From Heterohyrax brucei (taxonomy: Eukaryota > Chordata > Mammalia > Hyracoidea > Procaviidae), in assembly GCA_028571685.1 (NCBI GenBank), contig CM053162.1, positions 65,894,351-65,958,350 of the forward strand: a DNA stretch of 64,000 nt, given 5' to 3'. This document shows positions 11,664-21,950 of this stretch, piece after piece. Positions within the stretch are counted from its first letter, which is position 1. Every line of letters starts with the position of its first letter. A model generated the notes under the pieces. The model searched no databases and was not told the DNA's origin. It saw only the letters and a list, made by a program, of their open reading frames with translations. A program made the position numbers and the translations under genes.

Positions 11664-11818
11664 AAAAACCCATGTCATCAAGTGGATTCTGACTCATAGC
11701 AACCCTAGAAGACAGAGCAGAACTGCCTCATAGAGTTTCCAAGTAGCACCTGACAGGTTTCGAGTACTAACCTTCTGTTTAGCAGGTATCACGCTTAATG
11801 ACTACATCACCAGTGTTT
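11664..11818 (-). repeat. AfroSINE, minus
   Basis: It reads from aagtggattctgactcatag to accagtgtttc, with the B-box region at agg tttcgagtactaacc. Confidence 0.85.
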
Positions 11819-12500
11819 CTTTACAATACTGGCTATCCTTAAATATTTGCTGATTCTTTATGTGTACTCAACTTGAGAGTTGAAATTCTCTTGCAGATTC
11901 TCTCTTGGATCTCTGCCATCCACTTGGAGGGGAGAGACCTGTCTGGCATTCAGTACGGAGGATTCAGGGGCACCCACAGACATTTAGTGCTGGCTGGCAC
12001 TTCCAGAGCTCATTGCCTGGGAGCGGATATTCATCTAGGGTGCGTCTACCCTGCATGGATACACACCTGGCTCCTTAAATCAGTGCACCACACTTGATGC
12101 TCATGACTAGAGGCAAACCGCAGTTAGGATCCCAGCTCAAGGAGGGATGGGAGATCCGGGGTGTGCAGCAACTGCCTGCTCCCACAAACCAGCCCCTTGT
12201 TGCTCCTGCCCCAGGCTCAGCACTCCTGCTCCAAGTTTTTTTCCCTCCTGGACACGAGCTCAGTGAAGATGTCCCTGGTCTCTGCCAACATGCAACTAAA
12301 TGTTCCTGAGAAGCTGTTCCTTTTACAGATTTGTCATAATTCTTGGCCTGTTAAAATATCTAAATACACCTCCAACTCAGCTATTGAGTTTTCTTATTAA
12401 TTCACTAACTTCAAAGATCTTTTCAAGCAATTGCAGGGTTTTGCAGCAGAATGAGAGGCTGCAGGAGGTGCTCAGTCTATCACAAAATAGAAATTAAAAG
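11819..12500. other. No recognised gene
   Basis: Moderately GC-rich unique sequence. A retroviral LTR is possible but I see no defining ends. Confidence 0.35.
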
Positions 12501-12644
12501 GCCAACTCAGCAGAGGGTAGGATAGACATGCAGCTGGGGGAAAGTCATGTCAACAGGTATCTCACAGGAAGGGCCAACTCAGCAGAGCCCGGACGATGTG
12601 TAGCTGCGGGCCAGATGTGTCCACAGGCATCTTGCAGGATGCCC
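12501..12644 (+). repeat. Two-copy imperfect tandem repeat, period about 72 bp
   Basis: Both units start gccaactcagcagag (12501 and 12573) and share cagctg, gtc.acaggtatct or gtccacaggcatct, and caggaa or caggat at matching positions. Confidence 0.75.
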
Positions 12645-12812
12645 TCACACACAGATGACTCTGAAGGTAAGAGTCCCTCTCCTGCTACCATATAAGCCCC
12701 TGAAAGCTTAGACACTGCCCCTGAGGAACCTGGCACTGACTGAAAACAAATCTCTTCCTTCTCAGTAGAATAAAAGACTTAACACAGAAGTCAAATTTGA
12801 TTACAGAAATAT

Positions 12813-12964
12813 AAACAAACCCACTACTGTTGAGTCAATTCTGATTCATAGCAACCCTACAGGACAGAGTAGTCTGTTCTATAGAGTTTCCGAGGAGCAC
12901 TCGGCAGATATAAACTGCTGATCTTTTGTTTAGTATACACAGACTTAACCATTCTGCCACTAGA
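12813..12964 (-). repeat. AfroSINE, minus
   Basis: It begins acaaacccactactgttgag and ends in attctgccactag. CpG sites are fully decayed. Confidence 0.85.
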
Positions 12965-13028
12965 TTTTACATAGAACTATAAAAGAAGTTATCTTTTTTA
13001 CATCCTTGGAAAGGTAACAAAATCAGAA

Positions 13029-13113
13029 ATATTTATTCACTCATTCTAGAAATGTTTTTAAGTACCAACTATGTACCCCAAACTGTCCTAGGCCAAACAC
13101 CATGATGAAATAG
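13029..13113 (+). repeat. L2/MIR-like fragment
   Basis: Tattcactcattctagaaat, taccaactatgtacc and ctgtcctaggccaaacacca follow the L2 3' pattern of catt-caacaaat ... actatgtgccaggcac. Confidence 0.5.
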
Positions 13114-13259
13114 ACTGACGTCCAACCTCCTGACTGTCATCTCGTTTCTTTATTAGTGTTTCTCAGGAATTCCCTTGTCTTCTATAACATTGTTGCATAT
13201 TCAGATAAAGAACAAATAGTCAATATATGAAAATACTTTGGAAATAAATTTGATCTAGC

Positions 13260-14815
13260 CCAAAGCATATTGTGTGATCAGGAACCGATGGTACCGATGG
13301 AAGGAGTCAAAGCCGCACTGAAGGCATTGGCAGAAAACAAGGCTCCAGGAATTGACGGACTATGAATGGAGACGCTTAAACAAACAGATGCAGCACTGGC
13401 ACTGCTCACACATCTATGCCAGGAAATCTGGACGACAGCAACCTGGCCAACTGATTGGAAGAGATCCATATATATGCTCATTCCAAAGAAAAGTGACCCA
13501 ACCAAATGTGGAAATCACCCAACAATGTCATTAATATCACAATGCAAGGAAAATTTTGCTTAAGGTCATTCAAAAGCAACTGCAACAGTTTACTGACAAG
13601 GAACTGTCAGAAATTCAAGCTTGATTCAGAAGAGGATGAGGAACCAGGGACATCACTGCTGGAGTGAAATGGATCTTGGCTGAAAGCAGAGAATACCGGA
13701 AAGTTGTTTACCTGTGTTTCACTGACTACGCAAAGGCATTCGACTGTGTAGGTCATAATAAATTACGGCTAACATTGTGGAGCACGGGAATTCCAGAACA
13801 CTTAACTGTGCTGTTAAGGAATCTGCATATAGATCAAGAGGCAGCTGTGCAGAAAGAACAAGTAGACACTGCATGGTTTAAAATCAAGCAAGATGTGTGT
13901 CATAGCTTTATCTTTTCACCATACCTTTCAATCCGTATTCTGAGCAAATAGTACAAGAAACTGGATTATATGAAGAAAAATGAGGCATAAGGATTAGAGG
14001 ATGACTCATTAACGACCCATATTACACAGATGCTACCACCTTACTAGCTGGAAGTGAAGAAGATTTGAAACACTTACTGACAAAGATCAAGGACCACAGT
14101 CTTCAGTATAGATTGTACCTGAACATCAAGAAAACAAAACTCCTGACAACTGGACCAGTAAACAACATTGTGATAAATGGAGAAAGGACTGAGATCATCA
14201 AGGATTTCATTTCACTTGAGTTCACAATCCAAAACCATGGAAGCAGCTGTCAAGAAATCAAAAGAAGCACTGCACTGGGAAAATCTGCTGCAAAAGATCT
14301 CTTTGAAGTATTGAAAAGTAAAGATGTCACCTTGAAGACTAAAGTGCGCCTGACCCAAGCCACGGCATTTTCAGTCACATCATACGCATGGAAAAGCTGG
14401 ACAATGAATAAAGAAAACAAGAAAAACTGACACTTTGAATTGTAATGTTGCAGAAGAACGTTAATGTACCAGGGACCACCAAAAGAACAAACAGATCTCT
14501 TCTCAAAGAAGTCCAACTGGAGTGATCCTTGAAAGCAAAGATGACAAGACTGCGTCTGACATACTTTGGACATGTTGTCAGGAAGGATCAGTCCCTGCAG
14601 AAGGCCATCATGGTTGGTAGAGTGGAGGGTTGGCAAAAAAGAGGAAGACTCTCAACAAGATGGATCAACATGGTAGCCACAGAGATGGGCTTAAGCATAA
14701 AAACTATTGTGGCCATGGCACACAACACTAGGACACTGGTCAGTGTTCTGTTCTGTTTTGCACAGAGTCACAGTGAGTCAGAATTGACTCCACAGCACCT
14801 AATAACAATAGCAAC
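13260..14815 (+). mobile_element. RTE (BovB-like) LINE, 5' truncated, plus
   Basis: The longest plus-strand RTE copy. Broken frames encode pieces of an RTE reverse transcriptase: a linker near 13300 (KALAENKAPGIDG), IPKK..PTKCGN near 13490, a palm block YLCFTDYAKAFDCVGHNKL at 13710-13765, and the YxDD site read as YTDA at 14023-14034. The C-terminal part includes SYAWKSWTMNKE and TYFGHVVRKDQSL, then a 3' tail with agtcagaattgactccacag and an AAC-rich end. The endonuclease domain is missing, and stops and frameshifts are frequent, so it cannot encode an active enzyme. Confidence 0.9.
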
Positions 14816-15163
14816 AAGACTGTATTTTCTGCATATGTTTCGACAGTAAGTTAGAGCTACATATTTATTTTAATAAGCTATAGAGAATAATCTAATTTCT
14901 CAAACCCAAACATTTTTTTTCCAAGTCATGATCAACATACGTCTTTTCTTCACAGAAGATCAAATCCCTTATTTCAACCATATCTAGATGCTTCCTCCAG
15001 TCTCTTTATAAGAATACTAAGTTAATTAATATTTTAAGAATAAATACATATTATTCACAACCATAAAATTAGGTGGTATTGGTTCTTTGAACTTTGAATA
15101 AATATCAATTATACACCACCAGTTGGAGCTATCATTACAACGTCTTCTATTGAAGTATTAGGC

Positions 15164-15446
15164 AACAACGAGTGCTTTGGAAGCAAAGATGCAAGACTGT
15201 ATCTTACATATTTTGGACATGTTGTCAAGAAAGATCAGTCCCTGGAGAAGGACATGATGCTTGGTAGAGTGGAGGGTCAGAGAAAAAGAGGAAGACCCTC
15301 GATCAGATGGACTGATACAGTGGCTGCAACAACGGGCTTAAACATAACAAGGACTGTGGACATGGCGTGGGACTGGGCAGTGTTTTGTTCTGTTGTTCAT
15401 AGGGTCGGCATGAGTTGGAACCAGTTCAACAGGACCTAACAACAAC
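15164..15446 (+). mobile_element. RTE LINE 3' end, plus
   Basis: Only the last part of the reverse transcriptase frame (LTYFGHVVKKDQSLEKD-like) and the 3' tail are present, ending aggacctaacaacaacaac. It lies 350 bp after the previous RTE copy in the same orientation but repeats its 3' end, so it is a separate insertion or a duplication. Confidence 0.88.
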
Positions 15447-15814
15447 AACAAAAGAATATTGTGAAGAAACTGATTCCATTTGGATACTTTGACTCATAAC
15501 ATTTAATGCTTTCCTACATTTAATTGCACAGAATAAATGTTCATTATTTAACCTGATCCCAGAGACATACAACTGAAACCCTTTCACTGATAATATCCTA
15601 GGCTGCTATTTTTTAAACATCCAACTACCATTCCATGCAAGACAAATAAAAAGTCACCATAAGTTATATTCTTTTCACAACCAGAATTATCCAAAAAAAG
15701 GTTGCCCAAAAATACCTGATAAATACTCCCTGTGTTAATTCCAGATGAAATTTAAACTTGATCATCCACAAAATAGAGGAACACAGTAAAACAAATTCTC
15801 AAAATCAAGTACTA

Positions 15815-15968
15815 ATCCCTGCTGCCCTCAGGTCGATAACAACTCACAGCAACACTACAGGACAGAGTAGAACTTGTCACCTAGAGTTTCCAAACAGTGG
15901 CTAATGGATTTGAACTGCCAACCTTGTTGTTATCAGTCACAGCTTAACGATGACACCAGGAGGGTTGC
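15815..15968 (-). repeat. AfroSINE, minus, diverged
   Basis: It has acactacaggacagagtaga and aatggatttgaactgccaac in the antisense order. Both ends are degraded. Confidence 0.78.
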
Positions 15969-16343
15969 CCGAGTACTAGGACAGACTGGAAATTACTTCT
16001 AGAACATCCATTGTGATTATCAATAATAAACAGGCCAAGTAAGAACAGCTTAATGTTCTTAAGAAGTGTTTTGCGGCATTGACCACCTTCGGCTCTTTTA
16101 CCATTGTCAATTTCTCTGGTAAACCTTTCACCTACCTCCTTAAAGGTAAACAGAAGGTGATAGTAAGGTTAGAAACTGGGACAATAATAGTCTAGAGAGA
16201 TTACGGAACTTTAAAACAATGTTTCCTGCTCTCGTAATATATTTCCATTTTTATGACAGTGAACTACGGGGCCATGCAAATCAGAAATTTTTTACCCTTT
16301 TTTCTCCCCTACGAGTTCTTTGCAGAGTACATATCAGGTCAGA

Positions 16344-16674
16344 TGACTAAGTTCAAGAACTCATCCTAGGAAAAGTGCTACATACCTCATAGCTGAATAT
16401 CATTACAGGCACCTTTGAACTACTCCCCTTGGGTAGCCAGACACCCATGCCAGTGCCTAGTCCACCCTTCAAAGCACTTTTTCTATGATGTGTTCATGAA
16501 TATAATATATAACTGCCATCTGATGGCAGTTCTGATGGGCATTTCAGAAAAAGAGTTCCAAAAGTACCTTGAAGGGTGGACTTTCCCAAGGAGAGTACTT
16601 CAAAGGTGATTATAGTGATATTCAACAATCAGGTATACAGCACTTTTTCTAGGATGAGTTCACAAACTTAGCTG
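16344..16674 (+). mobile_element. Fold-back mariner-derived element, copy 3 (short)
   Basis: The ends are gttcaagaactcatcctagg and ctaggatgagttcacaaact. The arms are inverted copies, and the central loop found in copies 1 and 2 is largely absent (only about 30 bp around atctgatggcag). At 330 bp it is a compact near-palindrome. Confidence 0.75.
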
Positions 16675-16990
16675 TCCATCCTCCTCATGTGGGACTCATT
16701 TGGGTAGACAACAGCAGACAGAGGCCACCAACATGATCACACATAGACTAAAGCTGCCAAGGAGGCACCAAGCAAATAAGACTGAAGGTGAAAGGAATCT
16801 GGAACTCCGTGTATTTCTCCTTGAAATACACTTTTGCCTACATTCAACAGAACCAAAATCTACCCTCACACTGCAGATAAACAGACACAGACGTCAAGAC
16901 ATTTTCTCCAAAACAGGTCACTGATGTTCTAGTGACACAGAAGGCACTGGGCCATATTTATCTGCATATGCCATGGGTAGGTGTGTCAAT

Positions 16991-17198
16991 CAAGTCGCTC
17001 GTAGTACAAATGGCTGAGTGCTAGCATACTAACCAGAAAGTTGGGATACCGCACCTATAGACAGGCACTTCAGAAAGCCTACACTCTGCTTCCAAAGAGG
17101 AGCAGCCATGAAAACTGTACGGGACACAGTTCTACTCTTCAACACGTGGGTGACCATGAGTTGAAACTCACTCGATGGCAACTGCCTTGGTTGTTTTA
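16991..17198 (+). repeat. AfroSINE long variant, plus
   Basis: It contains acttcagaaagcctacactc and tgcttccaaagaggagcagc between head and tail, the insert of the long variant. The tail is gaaactcactcgatggcaac. Confidence 0.75.
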
Positions 17199-17208
17199 TT
17201 TATTGGGT

Positions 17209-17826
17209 TTCTTAACTATCTAGTGCTGAGAAAATAGAAAAACTACAAATGGACAGTTTTAACAAACAGAAATTTATTCTCTCATAGTTTAGGAGGCTAC
17301 AAGTCTGAATTCAGGGTGCCAGCTCTAGGGAAAGGCTTTTCTCTCTATTGGATCTGGGGGAAGGTCTTTTTTTCTTTTCAACATCTGAGAGCCTGGTGCT
17401 CCTTGGAGATATCCACGTTATCTTTGCATAATCTTCCCCTGAGTCTAGACAGTTCTAGTGCAGCGACCCTGTGTCCAAGAATGTGCTCAGCACCTGGCTT
17501 CTCCTTCTTGATGACAGTGAGATCCCTCACTTCTCTGCTTACTTCATGCTCCTTTTATCTCTTATAAAAATGTGACTCAAGCAAGGATGTAACTTGAATA
17601 AGGACGTGATTTAAGTAAGGGTGTGATTTGGGTCAGAGTGTGATTCAAGATACACCCCACACTGATGCTATCTCACTGCCAAACAGAAGTTAGCATTTAC
17701 AACACATCTCAACATGGAACATAATTACATCAAATCACAAAACAGAAGACAACCACAAAATACTATGAATCATGATCTAGCAAAGTTGACACATATTTTG
17801 AGGTGACACAAATCAATTCACAACAT
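17209..17826 (-). mobile_element. Solo LTR, MaLR-like family, minus
   Basis: It reads aactatctagtgctgagaaa and agaaatttattctctcatag at its left, and acacaaatcaattcacaaca at its right. It is longer than the other copies because of a short internal expansion near 17580-17650 (repeats of aagtaagg/gtgtgattt). Confidence 0.75.
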
Positions 17827-17857
17827 TAGTTATCAGAGTGTAATTCAGGAAGCACAA

Positions 17858-17998
17858 TATGTCAGGTTCCATGGGGGATTTTTAAAAATACAGATTCCTA
17901 GGTACCAGCCCAGACTTAACTGAACCTGAAACTTAGAAAAGAGTACCCTAGAACTTCCAAAATGTTTCCCCTATGCACAAAAGTTTAGGAACTTTTGC
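17858..17998. repeat. Possible MER5-like hAT fragment
   Basis: The word aaaaatacagattcctaggt followed by cagcccagacttaactgaac follows the MER5A pattern. The terminal repeats are not clear. Confidence 0.45.
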
Positions 17999-18019
17999 CT
18001 CAGAGACTTTAGCACAAAA

Positions 18020-18580
18020 CTATGCACATGTCTGCAGTCCAATAAGCAGTGACAGCATTAGTGTTTGGGCCCCAGGAGAGAAGGATAAAGTCAGAAGAGC
18101 AAGACGTGAGCACACTCTGTGAAGAGGACTTCTTAGAAAATGAAACACAGAGCAGAGCCAGTGATAATCTAAGGGAATACAAAAATAAACAGGTAAAAAG
18201 AAAGTGGTTTCAATCACACAAAGAAGAACCATTGTCATCACCAGCTGCTCAAAAGACATGGGCAGCTCACAAACACAAAGCACAGAAGAGAAAGATTATT
18301 AAGTGAAGGATGAACGTTCTGTATTATAAAAGGTACACAGTATTCTTTTATTGACAGAGTACCCAAAAGTGTATTATTCTACCTAAAACTGCTGAATGAG
18401 GCAATTCAATGAAACATTTTCTGATTTGTATTCTGCGGGAAAAACAAATGAAACAGTTCTTTCTATTCAAGGCCAAGTTTTCCAGGAATAAAATCATTAT
18501 GTGTTTTTTGTTTTTTGTTTTTTGTTTTTCCCCTCTCTGACTCACTTATACTCTTTACAACGTTCATTTACTTTCATTCC
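18020..18580. other. No recognised gene
   Basis: Unassigned sequence, with a (G)TTTTTTG-type run at 18506-18532. The open frame at 18049-18306 has no recognisable domain. Confidence 0.35.
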
Positions 18581-18740
18581 CACTGGACCAGTGCTTTAGA
18601 GCTCAGGCTGCTACTCCAAAAGGTCAGCAGTTTGAATCCACCAGCCGCACCTTAGAAACCTACTGGGCAGCTGTACTCCATCCTGTAAGGTTGCTATGTG
18701 GCAGCCCCGACTGGACAACAATGGGTTTGCTGTGGGTTTA
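18581..18740 (+). repeat. AfroSINE, plus
   Basis: It has aaaggtcagcagtttgaatc and caccagccgcaccttag, and a tail gactggacaacaatgggttt. Confidence 0.82.
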
Positions 18741-18750
18741 TGAGCTGCAA

Positions 18751-18824
18751 TTTATTTCTGTACTTTACACAGTAAAATCTATGGAAATATATTTCTGTAC
18801 TTTACACAGTAAAATATATGGAAA
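18751..18824 (+). repeat. 37-bp tandem duplication
   Basis: Atttctgtactttacacagt recurs exactly at 18754 and 18791. The two units differ at few positions (ctatgg versus atatgg). Confidence 0.92.
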
Positions 18825-18875
18825 TTCAGAGTTAATTTGAAAAGTAAATTAAATCAAATGCTTTCCTTTAAAAAA

Positions 18876-19068
18876 GCCATTTTTTTATTGTGATTAAGTG
18901 AAAGTTTACTATCCAAGTCAATTTTCCATACCTATCTCTCTGCAACTCTATCTGCTGTCCTCAGCCTGTGACAGCACACTCTTCTTTGTCCCTCTCTACC
19001 TCCAGTGTTCACTCAATCAACACTCATCCCTTCTCTCCACCCTCTCCTCTTTCCTCTATAAAGAAACC
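18876..19068 (-). mobile_element. L1 3' end fragment, minus
   Basis: The left edge, tttattgtgattaagtgaaa followed by gtttac, is the antisense of the L1 terminus seen at 39690 and 9970. Pyrimidine-rich 3' UTR sequence follows up to the microsatellite. Confidence 0.5.
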
Positions 19069-19345
19069 AGTAGGACAGCCATATACATATATGTATATAG
19101 GTATATCTGTATGCATGTGTGTATGTGTGTGCATATGTATGTATGTATATACATGAATGTATACGTGTGTGTATATATACCAGTAGGAGAGCCATGCATA
19201 CATACATGTATATACATATATACACACATGTGTGTGCATGTGTATATATGTATATATACACACACGTACATATACATATACATGTATGCATATGGCTGGC
19301 CTATTGGTACATACACACACACAAACATACACACACATCTATAAC
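19067..19345. repeat. (AC/TATG)n microsatellite with palindromic units
   Basis: Alternating purine-pyrimidine sequence. A unit accagtaggacagccatata starts at 19067 and a related accagtaggagagccatgca at 19180. An inverted version, tatggctggcctattggt, ends near 19308. The 19180-19308 part could form a long hairpin or Z-DNA. Open frames on both strands are artefacts of the repeat. Confidence 0.9.
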
Positions 19346-19775
19346 CATGAAGTACACACACCATATCACTCTGTATCCCTGAGTCCAGTCCATTCTTTGT
19401 CTAAAATATTTTTACCACCAAAAAGTGAGCTAATAATTTTTAAAATACACTACAGCAAAGAAAAGGAGCATCCTCTAACTATAAAGGCAGCCAATCACAA
19501 CAGAAAAACAGTACTCTGCTAAAACATTATAATGTGCATTAAGGAAAACTGAGAGAAACCTGAATATCTTAGCAATTAGATAGTGGTGGGTCAAAATCTT
19601 CCATGACAATCCAACAGAATCCTATTAGGCCATGAAAAACTCATATAGTAGATTATTTCATGGCATGGGCACATATTTATCAGATAAAGCAAAATCATGT
19701 ATCTCACTCATGTTTCCAATTTTACATATGAAAAATGTTAGGATAAAGCAACATTTTAAGTTGTTATATAATATT

Positions 19776-19932
19776 AGGAAACCCTGATAACATAGTGGTT
19801 AAGTGCTATGTTTGCTAACCTGAAGGTCAGCAGTTCAAATCCTCCAGGCACTTCATGGAAATTCTATAGGGCAGTTTCACTCTGTCCTATAGGGTCACTA
19901 TAAGCTGGAATGGACTCAAAGGCAAGGCATGT
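19776..19932 (+). repeat. AfroSINE, plus
   Basis: Well-kept head (ggaaaccctgataacatagtg) with B-box caaatcctccagg and tail ggaatggactcaaaggcaag. Confidence 0.87.
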
Positions 19933-19937
19933 GGCTC

Positions 19938-20170
19938 AGGCCAATCAAACTGGGTTTCATGGGCTACACGCCAAAGAAAAAGCTGCACTTGATCTTAGCA
20001 CTCCCGCACGCCATGACAACTCATGCATTCCATAATGCTTGTACGGACTTCACTGGGAGAGATGGTATAAAAGTTTGTCTCCTTTGTTCCGTAGCTTAAT
20101 TTGCTCCTTACTCCTTGCTCCTTGCCTGCATGCTTTCTCTCTCCTTTTCCTGGTGTGTCTACATAGATGG
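19938..20170 (+). promoter_or_regulatory. Promoter-like or LTR-like stretch
   Basis: A CCAAT-like ccaatcaaac at 19941 precedes a TATA-like ggtataaaag (TATAAAAG at 20066-20073) by about 120 bp. A CTTGCTCC-rich pyrimidine run follows. This spacing is like a retroviral U3/R segment, but the ends are unclear. It points away from CTNNA2. Confidence 0.3.
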
Positions 20171-20408
20171 GAAAATGCATAGAGCTCCACTGAGCAAGAC
20201 CTACTTTAGGTAACAATACCTCTGGGTCAGATACATGCCCACCTCACTGAGTGTGCTGGTTTTGCCAGAAGATGGATGGAAGTCAGGGTTTGAAAGAGTG
20301 ACATCCCCATTTCCCAATCTGTGCAGATGATGTAATTATCTAGTTTTCATAGTTAGACCTTCTGTATCGCTTTCTCCACTTTAGTGGGGGCTTTCAGCTA
20401 AATGATAA

Positions 20409-20564
20409 TACCAAAACCATTGCCATCAAGTTGATTCCAACACACAGCAACCCTAACACACACAGTAGGATGGTCCTACAGAGTTCCCAAGGAGCACCTG
20501 GTGGCTTAGAACTGTTGACCTTTTGGGTTGTCACTGTAGCACTTAAACACTAGGACACCAGCAA
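20409..20564 (-). repeat. AfroSINE, minus
   Basis: It reads aaaccattgccatcaagttg to ctaggacaccagc. The middle is ggagcacctggtggcttaga. Confidence 0.85.
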
Positions 20565-20770
20565 GCAATGATACAAAGCTACTGTGCATTATGTTCAAAA
20601 AAATGCACACAAAAGGGCTGAGGCCTGTGCCTGCAAGAAAGAATATTAGGATTCTGAGGCAAGACACCAAGTATCTGTACCTAACAAGGGCTATACCCCT
20701 GTTTGAGAACAAACTATATCGCCATCAATTTTTCTCCCAGTTAACTTGGTGGTATAGTATTACTTACCTT

Positions 20771-21248
20771 TATCATGGACTGAATCGTGTTGCCTACACA
20801 ACGTTTGTAGAAATTTGGCTGAGTCACGATTCCCAGTATTGTGCATGCTAAAATCTTGCCCCTATGATGTTAAGGAGGGAGAATAGGCAGCAGTTGTGTT
20901 GGTGGAGCAGATTTCAATTTGTAAGATTATTTTGTGTCTTGAGGCAGTCTCTTGAGATATAAAGAAGCTAGCAGAGGGATTTGAGCACCTCATACCACCA
21001 AGAAACTGAGCCAGAAGTTGAGTGTGTCCTTTGGAAAGGGCCAGGGTCCCTGTACGTCAGAGGGGTCCACTCCAGGGTAAGACGGACAACACAGACCTTC
21101 CTCTGGATCAAGCAGAGACCACCATTCCCTGGAGCTGACACCCTGCATTCAGACTTTTAGCTTACTGGACTATGACAAAGAGAAGTACTCTTTTTGAAGA
21201 CATTCACTTGTGATATCTCAGTTAAAGCAGCACTAGATGACTAAGACA
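20771..21248 (+). mobile_element. Solo LTR, MaLR-like family, plus
   Basis: It starts near tatcatggactgaatcgtgt and ends gcactagatgactaagaca. A conserved TATA-like gagatataaagaag lies at 20957. No internal retroviral DNA adjoins. Confidence 0.78.
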
Positions 21249-21332
21249 GCTTTCAATGGTGGAGACTCCCTGTCTTTTGTATTCATACATAAGAACATGA
21301 AATAGTGGGAAGGGTAATAGTGACTTTGTAAT

Positions 21333-21786
21333 TGTCACGGACTGAACTGTGTCCTCCCAAAAATTCATGCAGCAATTTGGCTAGGAGATGATTTCTGGTG
21401 TTGTACGAGGTCCCCTATGCTATAAACCCCGGGTCTATGATGCTAACGAGGGAGGATGGGCAGAGTTGTATTGGTGAGGCAACCTGTAGGATATCAAGGG
21501 GAGGTGAGCAAGCAGAGAGTGGGGGACCTGCTACAGCCTAGTAGCAACGCTGGGAGCATAGTGCATCCTTTGGAAGACCCAGGGTCCAGCAACCCAGAAG
21601 CTTTCCCCCCAGGGAAGACCGACAATGAGGATCTTCCTCCAGGATGAACAAAGGAAGCCTTCCCCTGGAGCCGATGCCTGAATTTGGACTTGTAGCCTAC
21701 TGGACTGTGAAGGAATAAAATTTCTCTTTGTTAAAGCCATCTACTTGTAGTATTTCTGTTTTAGGCCCACTAGACGACTAAGATGC
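21333..21786 (+). mobile_element. Solo LTR, MaLR-like family, plus
   Basis: It starts tgtcacggactgaactgtgt and ends actagacgactaagatg. It carries the polyadenylation-type aataaaatttctctttg near 21716. It lies 84 bp after the previous LTR in the same orientation. Confidence 0.8.
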
Positions 21787-21796
21787 TAGTATTCAT

Positions 21797-21950
21797 GAGG
21801 AAACCCTGGTGGCGTGGTAGTTAAGAGGTCTGCTAACCACAAGGCCGGCAGTTCCTATTCCCCAGTCCTTCCTCAGAAACTCTATGGGGCAGTTCCACTC
21901 TGTCCTATGGGGTCCTGTAAGGTGGAATCAACTAAACAGCAGTGAATTTT
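21797..21950 (+). repeat. AfroSINE, plus
   Basis: The head gaggaaaccctggtggcgtg is close to the family consensus. The tail is gtggaatcaactaaacagca. Confidence 0.88.

Noticed and set aside
19013..19364. Overlapping open frames of 90-150 codons on both strands rich in Tyr, Ile, Cys, His and Val
   Set aside because: They are translations of an AC/TATG microsatellite.
20225..20245. A 16-bp word, gggtcagatacatgcc, shared with about 32740
   Set aside because: Similarity fades quickly on both sides. I cannot tell chance from a decayed repeat.
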